DNA of 6,574 bases, from positions 1 to 6,574 of the forward strand of contig JAOUMF010000129.1 in assembly GCA_029881615.1 (NCBI GenBank). The letters run 5' to 3'. The translations under genes were made by a program, and so were the position numbers. The notes beneath the pieces are model-generated. The model saw only the letters and a list, made by a program, of their open reading frames with translations. It was not told the origin of the DNA and did not search any database. Source of the DNA: Alphaproteobacteria bacterium (lineage in GTDB: Bacteria; Pseudomonadota; Alphaproteobacteria; UBA8366; JADFVY01). Shown piece by piece: positions 4,311 to 6,574 of this stretch; position 1 is the first letter of the stretch; each line of letters opens with the position of its first letter.

Positions 4311-5090
4311 ATGCGGAAAAATAATCGTAAGATAATGATGGCGGGCGCGGCCGTTGCCGCTGTTTTTTCTATCGCAACGATCGCCGCGGGCGAGCCGAAA
4401 AGCGGATACCTGTCCGCCGAACCCGAAACCCAGGCCATGCAGGATGACGACTTTTCGAACCCGGCCATGCTGGTGACCGACTATGGCGGAGACCTGTGGT
4501 CCACGGCCGACGGCGATTCCGGCAAATCCTGCGAGGATTGCCATGGTGACGCCGCCGATTCCATGAAGGGCGTGAAGACCCGGTATCCGACCTACTATCA
4601 GCCATGGGGAAAGATGATAAATCTGGAGTTGCGCATCAATGAATGCCGCAAGGATAACCAGAAAGCCAAGGCCTGGAAGTACGAGTCGAAGGAAATGCTG
4701 GGTATGGCATCCTACATTGGCTACCAGTCCAGGGGCATGCCCATGGCTGTCGATATCGGTGGCAAGGCCACGCCTTTCTTCACCAAGGGCAAGGAATTCT
4801 ATTATGAACGGCGCGGACAGCTGGATATGGCCTGCAGCCATTGCCACGAAGACAATTCCGGGAACATGATACGCGCCAACCTGCTGACCGAAGGACAGAT
4901 CAATGGTTTCCCGACCTATCGGTTGAAATGGAGTGGCGTCGGCACGCTGCACCGGCGCTTCAAGGGCTGCAACGATCAGGTTCGTGCGATACCCTATGAA
5001 CGAGGCTCGGACGAATATGTCAATCTCGAGCTCTATCTGGCATGGCGGGGCCGGGGTCTGGCCGTCGAAACACCATCGGTCAGAAACTGA
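4311..5090 (+). CDS. soxA: SoxA, diheme cytochrome c, L-cysteine S-thiosulfotransferase subunit
   Basis: The 259-residue protein begins with a basic, hydrophobic Sec signal (to about residue 26). It has two cytochrome domains: CEDCH (Cys74-His78) with Cys112 in INECR as the likely thiolate ligand of heme 1, and CSHCHE (Cys175-His179) with Cys220 in RRFKGCNDQVRA. The last is the active-site cysteine, found as a persulfide heme ligand in known SoxAX. Both hemes are kept, so this is the diheme form rather than the monoheme SoxA of Starkeya. With SoxX it makes the SoxY-thiosulfonate. Start ATG 4311 follows GGGAGGAG by about 9 nt. An in-frame TTG at 4260 lacks a ribosome site and would put non-signal sequence before the signal peptide. 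Confidence 0.96.
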   Translation: MRKNNRKIMMAGAAVAAVFSIATIAAGEPKSGYLSAEPETQAMQDDDFSNPAMLVTDYGGDLWSTADGDSGKSCEDCHGDAADSMKGVKTRYPTYYQPWGKMINLELRINECRKDNQKAKAWKYESKEMLGMASYIGYQSRGMPMAVDIGGKATPFFTKGKEFYYERRGQLDMACSHCHEDNSGNMIRANLLTEGQINGFPTYRLKWSGVGTLHRRFKGCNDQVRAIPYERGSDEYVNLELYLAWRGRGLAVETPSVRN

Positions 5091-5110
5091 GTTTGACTTG
5101 AATGACTGTG

Positions 5111-5146
5111 GGGGATGCGGGGTCTGCCGCATCCCCTGTTTTATTT
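5111..5146 (+). terminator. Strong terminator-like hairpin between soxA and soxB
   Basis: GGGGATGCGG (5111-5120) pairs perfectly with CCGCATCCCC (5127-5136) around a 6-nt loop, followed by TGTTTTATTT (5137-5146). It starts 21 nt after the soxA stop and ends just before the soxB ribosome site. It looks like an intrinsic terminator, perhaps partial, that would lower soxB transcript relative to soxXYZA. It could instead protect the 3' end of a processed soxXYZA mRNA. Confidence 0.7.
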
Positions 5147-5161
5147 GGAGACAGTGCATAA

Positions 5162-6574
5162 ATGTTCACGCGTCGCGATTTCTTCACCCTTGCCGCCGCA
5201 ACCGCGACCCTTATGGGCGGCGCCGGCGGGCTGGCCAGGGCTGCCGCGCAACAGAAAATCACTCAGGACGACCTGCTGAATTTCGATCCGATCGGCCAGG
5301 TAACCCTGTTGCATATCACCGACATTCACGCCCAACTGGTACCGGTCTACTTCAGGGAGCCTTCGGTCAATCTGGGTGTCGGCGAGGTCAATGGCCTGCC
5401 ACCCCATATAACCGGCAAGGATTTTCTCAAGAAATTTTCCATCGAGGCTACCTCGCCAGAAGGTTACGCGCTGACCAGCAACGATTTCACCGCCCTGGCG
5501 AAAAACTATGGCAAGGTCGGCGGACTCGACCGCCTGGCCACCCTGGTCAAGGCAATCCGCGCGCGGCGGCCTGAAAATACGTTGTTCCTGGATAGCGGCG
5601 ATACCTGGCAAGGGTCTTATACCTCGCTACAGGAACAAGGTGCCGACATGGTGCGCGCCATGAATGCCATGGGCGCCGACGCCATGACCGCCCATTGGGA
5701 ATTCACCTATGGTACGGACAGGGTCAATGAACTGATCGAAATGCTGGAATTCCCTTTCCTCGCCGGCAATGTGCGCGATACGGAATGGGACGAACCGGTA
5801 TTCGACGGGATAGCCTATTTCGAGCGTGGCGGCGTGAAGATCGGCGTAGTCGGGCAAGCCTTTCCGTACACGCCCGTCGCCAATCCGCGCTACAAAATCC
5901 CGACCTGGAGCTTCGGCATTCAGGAAAAACGCGTTCGAGAGCTTGTCGACGAAGCTCGCGGCAAAGGCGCCGAACTTGTGGTGTTGCTGAGCCATAACGG
6001 CTTCGACGTCGACCGCAAGATGGCCAGCCGGGTCGAAGGAATCGACGTAATTCTGACCGGGCATACCCACGATGCCCTGCCCGTGGTGCTGGAAGAAAAC
6101 GGAACATTGCTGGTGGCTTCGGGTTCGCACGGCAAGTTTCTGTCGCGGCTGGATATCGAGGTAAAAGGCGGCAAGATGACGAATTACCGTTACCGCCTGA
6201 TCCCCGTACTTTCCGATGCGATCGCGCCCGATCCGGAGATTGCGGCCATCGTCAAAGGCATCCGCGACCCGCATGAAGCGGAGCTGTCCCGCGTCCTGGG
6301 CCGTACCGAGAGCCTGTTATACCGTCGGGGCAATTTCAACGGCACTTTCGACGATTTGATCTGCCAGGCGTTGATGGAACAGCGCGATGCCCAGATCGCC
6401 CTGTCACCCGGTTTCCGTTGGGGCGCCTCGCTGTTACCCGGCCAGGACATCACGGTGGAAGACGTCTACAACATGACCTCGATCACCTATCCAGCCGCCT
6501 ACCGCAACGAGTTTACCGGTGAATTCCTGAAAGTCATTCTGGAAGATGTGGCGGATAATCTTTTCAATCCGGAC
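5162..6574 (+). CDS. soxB: SoxB, S-sulfosulfanyl-L-cysteine sulfohydrolase, C-terminus cut by window edge
   Basis: The 471 codons seen are open to the window end; full SoxB is usually about 560-570 residues. MFTRRDFFTLAAATATLMGG is a twin-arginine signal. The metallophosphatase domain of the 5'-nucleotidase family has its metal motifs in order: LLHITDIHAQ (Asp54, His56), FLDSGDTWQGS (Asp144), HWEFTYG (His178), LLSHNGFD (His278) and LTGHTHDALP (His301, His303). The start of the C-terminal nucleotidase-type domain follows from about residue 370. SoxB is the periplasmic dimanganese enzyme that removes sulfate from the SoxY-bound thiosulfate adduct. In-frame TAA (5159-5161) directly precedes ATG 5162. 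GGAG lies 11 nt upstream, a slightly long spacing. A terminator-like hairpin separates it from soxA. Confidence 0.96.
   Translation, partial: MFTRRDFFTLAAATATLMGGAGGLARAAAQQKITQDDLLNFDPIGQVTLLHITDIHAQLVPVYFREPSVNLGVGEVNGLPPHITGKDFLKKFSIEATSPEGYALTSNDFTALAKNYGKVGGLDRLATLVKAIRARRPENTLFLDSGDTWQGSYTSLQEQGADMVRAMNAMGADAMTAHWEFTYGTDRVNELIEMLEFPFLAGNVRDTEWDEPVFDGIAYFERGGVKIGVVGQAFPYTPVANPRYKIPTWSFGIQEKRVRELVDEARGKGAELVVLLSHNGFDVDRKMASRVEGIDVILTGHTHDALPVVLEENGTLLVASGSHGKFLSRLDIEVKGGKMTNYRYRLIPVLSDAIAPDPEIAAIVKGIRDPHEAELSRVLGRTESLLYRRGNFNGTFDDLICQALMEQRDAQIALSPGFRWGASLLPGQDITVEDVYNMTSITYPAAYRNEFTGEFLKVILEDVADNLFNPD

Noticed and set aside
3594..5159. 521-codon open frame on the minus strand opposite soxY, soxZ and soxA
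   Set aside because: It lies entirely antisense to three clear sox genes with heme and carrier motifs, and its translation shows no recognisable domain. It is a codon-bias shadow.

Overview
The window holds the 5' part of a thiosulfate-oxidation (sox) gene cluster in a moderately GC-rich proteobacterium. The order soxXYZAB, with an ArsR-type regulator and a SoxS-type periplasmic thioredoxin divergent from it, is best known from Alphaproteobacteria. That placement is an inference from gene order and protein style, because the window has no rRNA or housekeeping marker.

Layout: (1) 1-271, minus strand: N-terminal 90 codons of a family 2 glycosyltransferase, cut by the window edge. (2) 453/456-1034, plus: a probable CHAP-domain lipoprotein, divergent from the glycosyltransferase. 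(3) 1040-1405, minus: an ArsR/SmtB regulator, convergent with the CHAP gene with only 5 nt between the stops. (4) 1406-1693: a 288-nt non-coding gap with a degenerate direct repeat and a sequence block shared with the sox promoter. (5) 1694-2194, minus: a secreted GlcG/HbpS-like (DUF336) protein that overlaps by 35 nt the end of (6) soxS, 2160-2594, minus. (7) 2595-2901: a divergent control region. (8) plus strand: soxX, soxY, soxZ, soxA and soxB, with soxB cut by the right edge after 471 codons.

How the genes fit together: SoxAX, with two CxxCH hemes in SoxA and one in SoxX, joins thiosulfate to the C-terminal GGCGG cysteine of SoxY, which is held in the SoxYZ carrier. SoxB then hydrolyses the terminal sulfonate as sulfate. 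SoxS, a periplasmic CxxC protein, is known in Paracoccus to act on the SoxYZ thiol. The ArsR protein is the likely repressor that senses sulfur. soxC/D and soxV/W are not in this window, so it does not show whether sulfane sulfur is fully oxidised.

The most interesting parts are regulatory and accessory. At 2742-2782 a perfect 10-bp inverted repeat carries two nearly mirror-image sigma70-like promoters facing outward, one for soxXYZAB and one for soxS. The 9-mer of its arms (TGAATATGA) and the central block GATAAATCAT recur upstream of the arsR gene, which suggests one operator family. The ArsR protein keeps the first conserved cysteine of the persulfide-sensing SqrR/BigR/sHdrR group, but has Arg where I expect the second. 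A secreted heme-binding-type DUF336 gene is translationally linked to soxS. A strong terminator-like hairpin lies between soxA and soxB.
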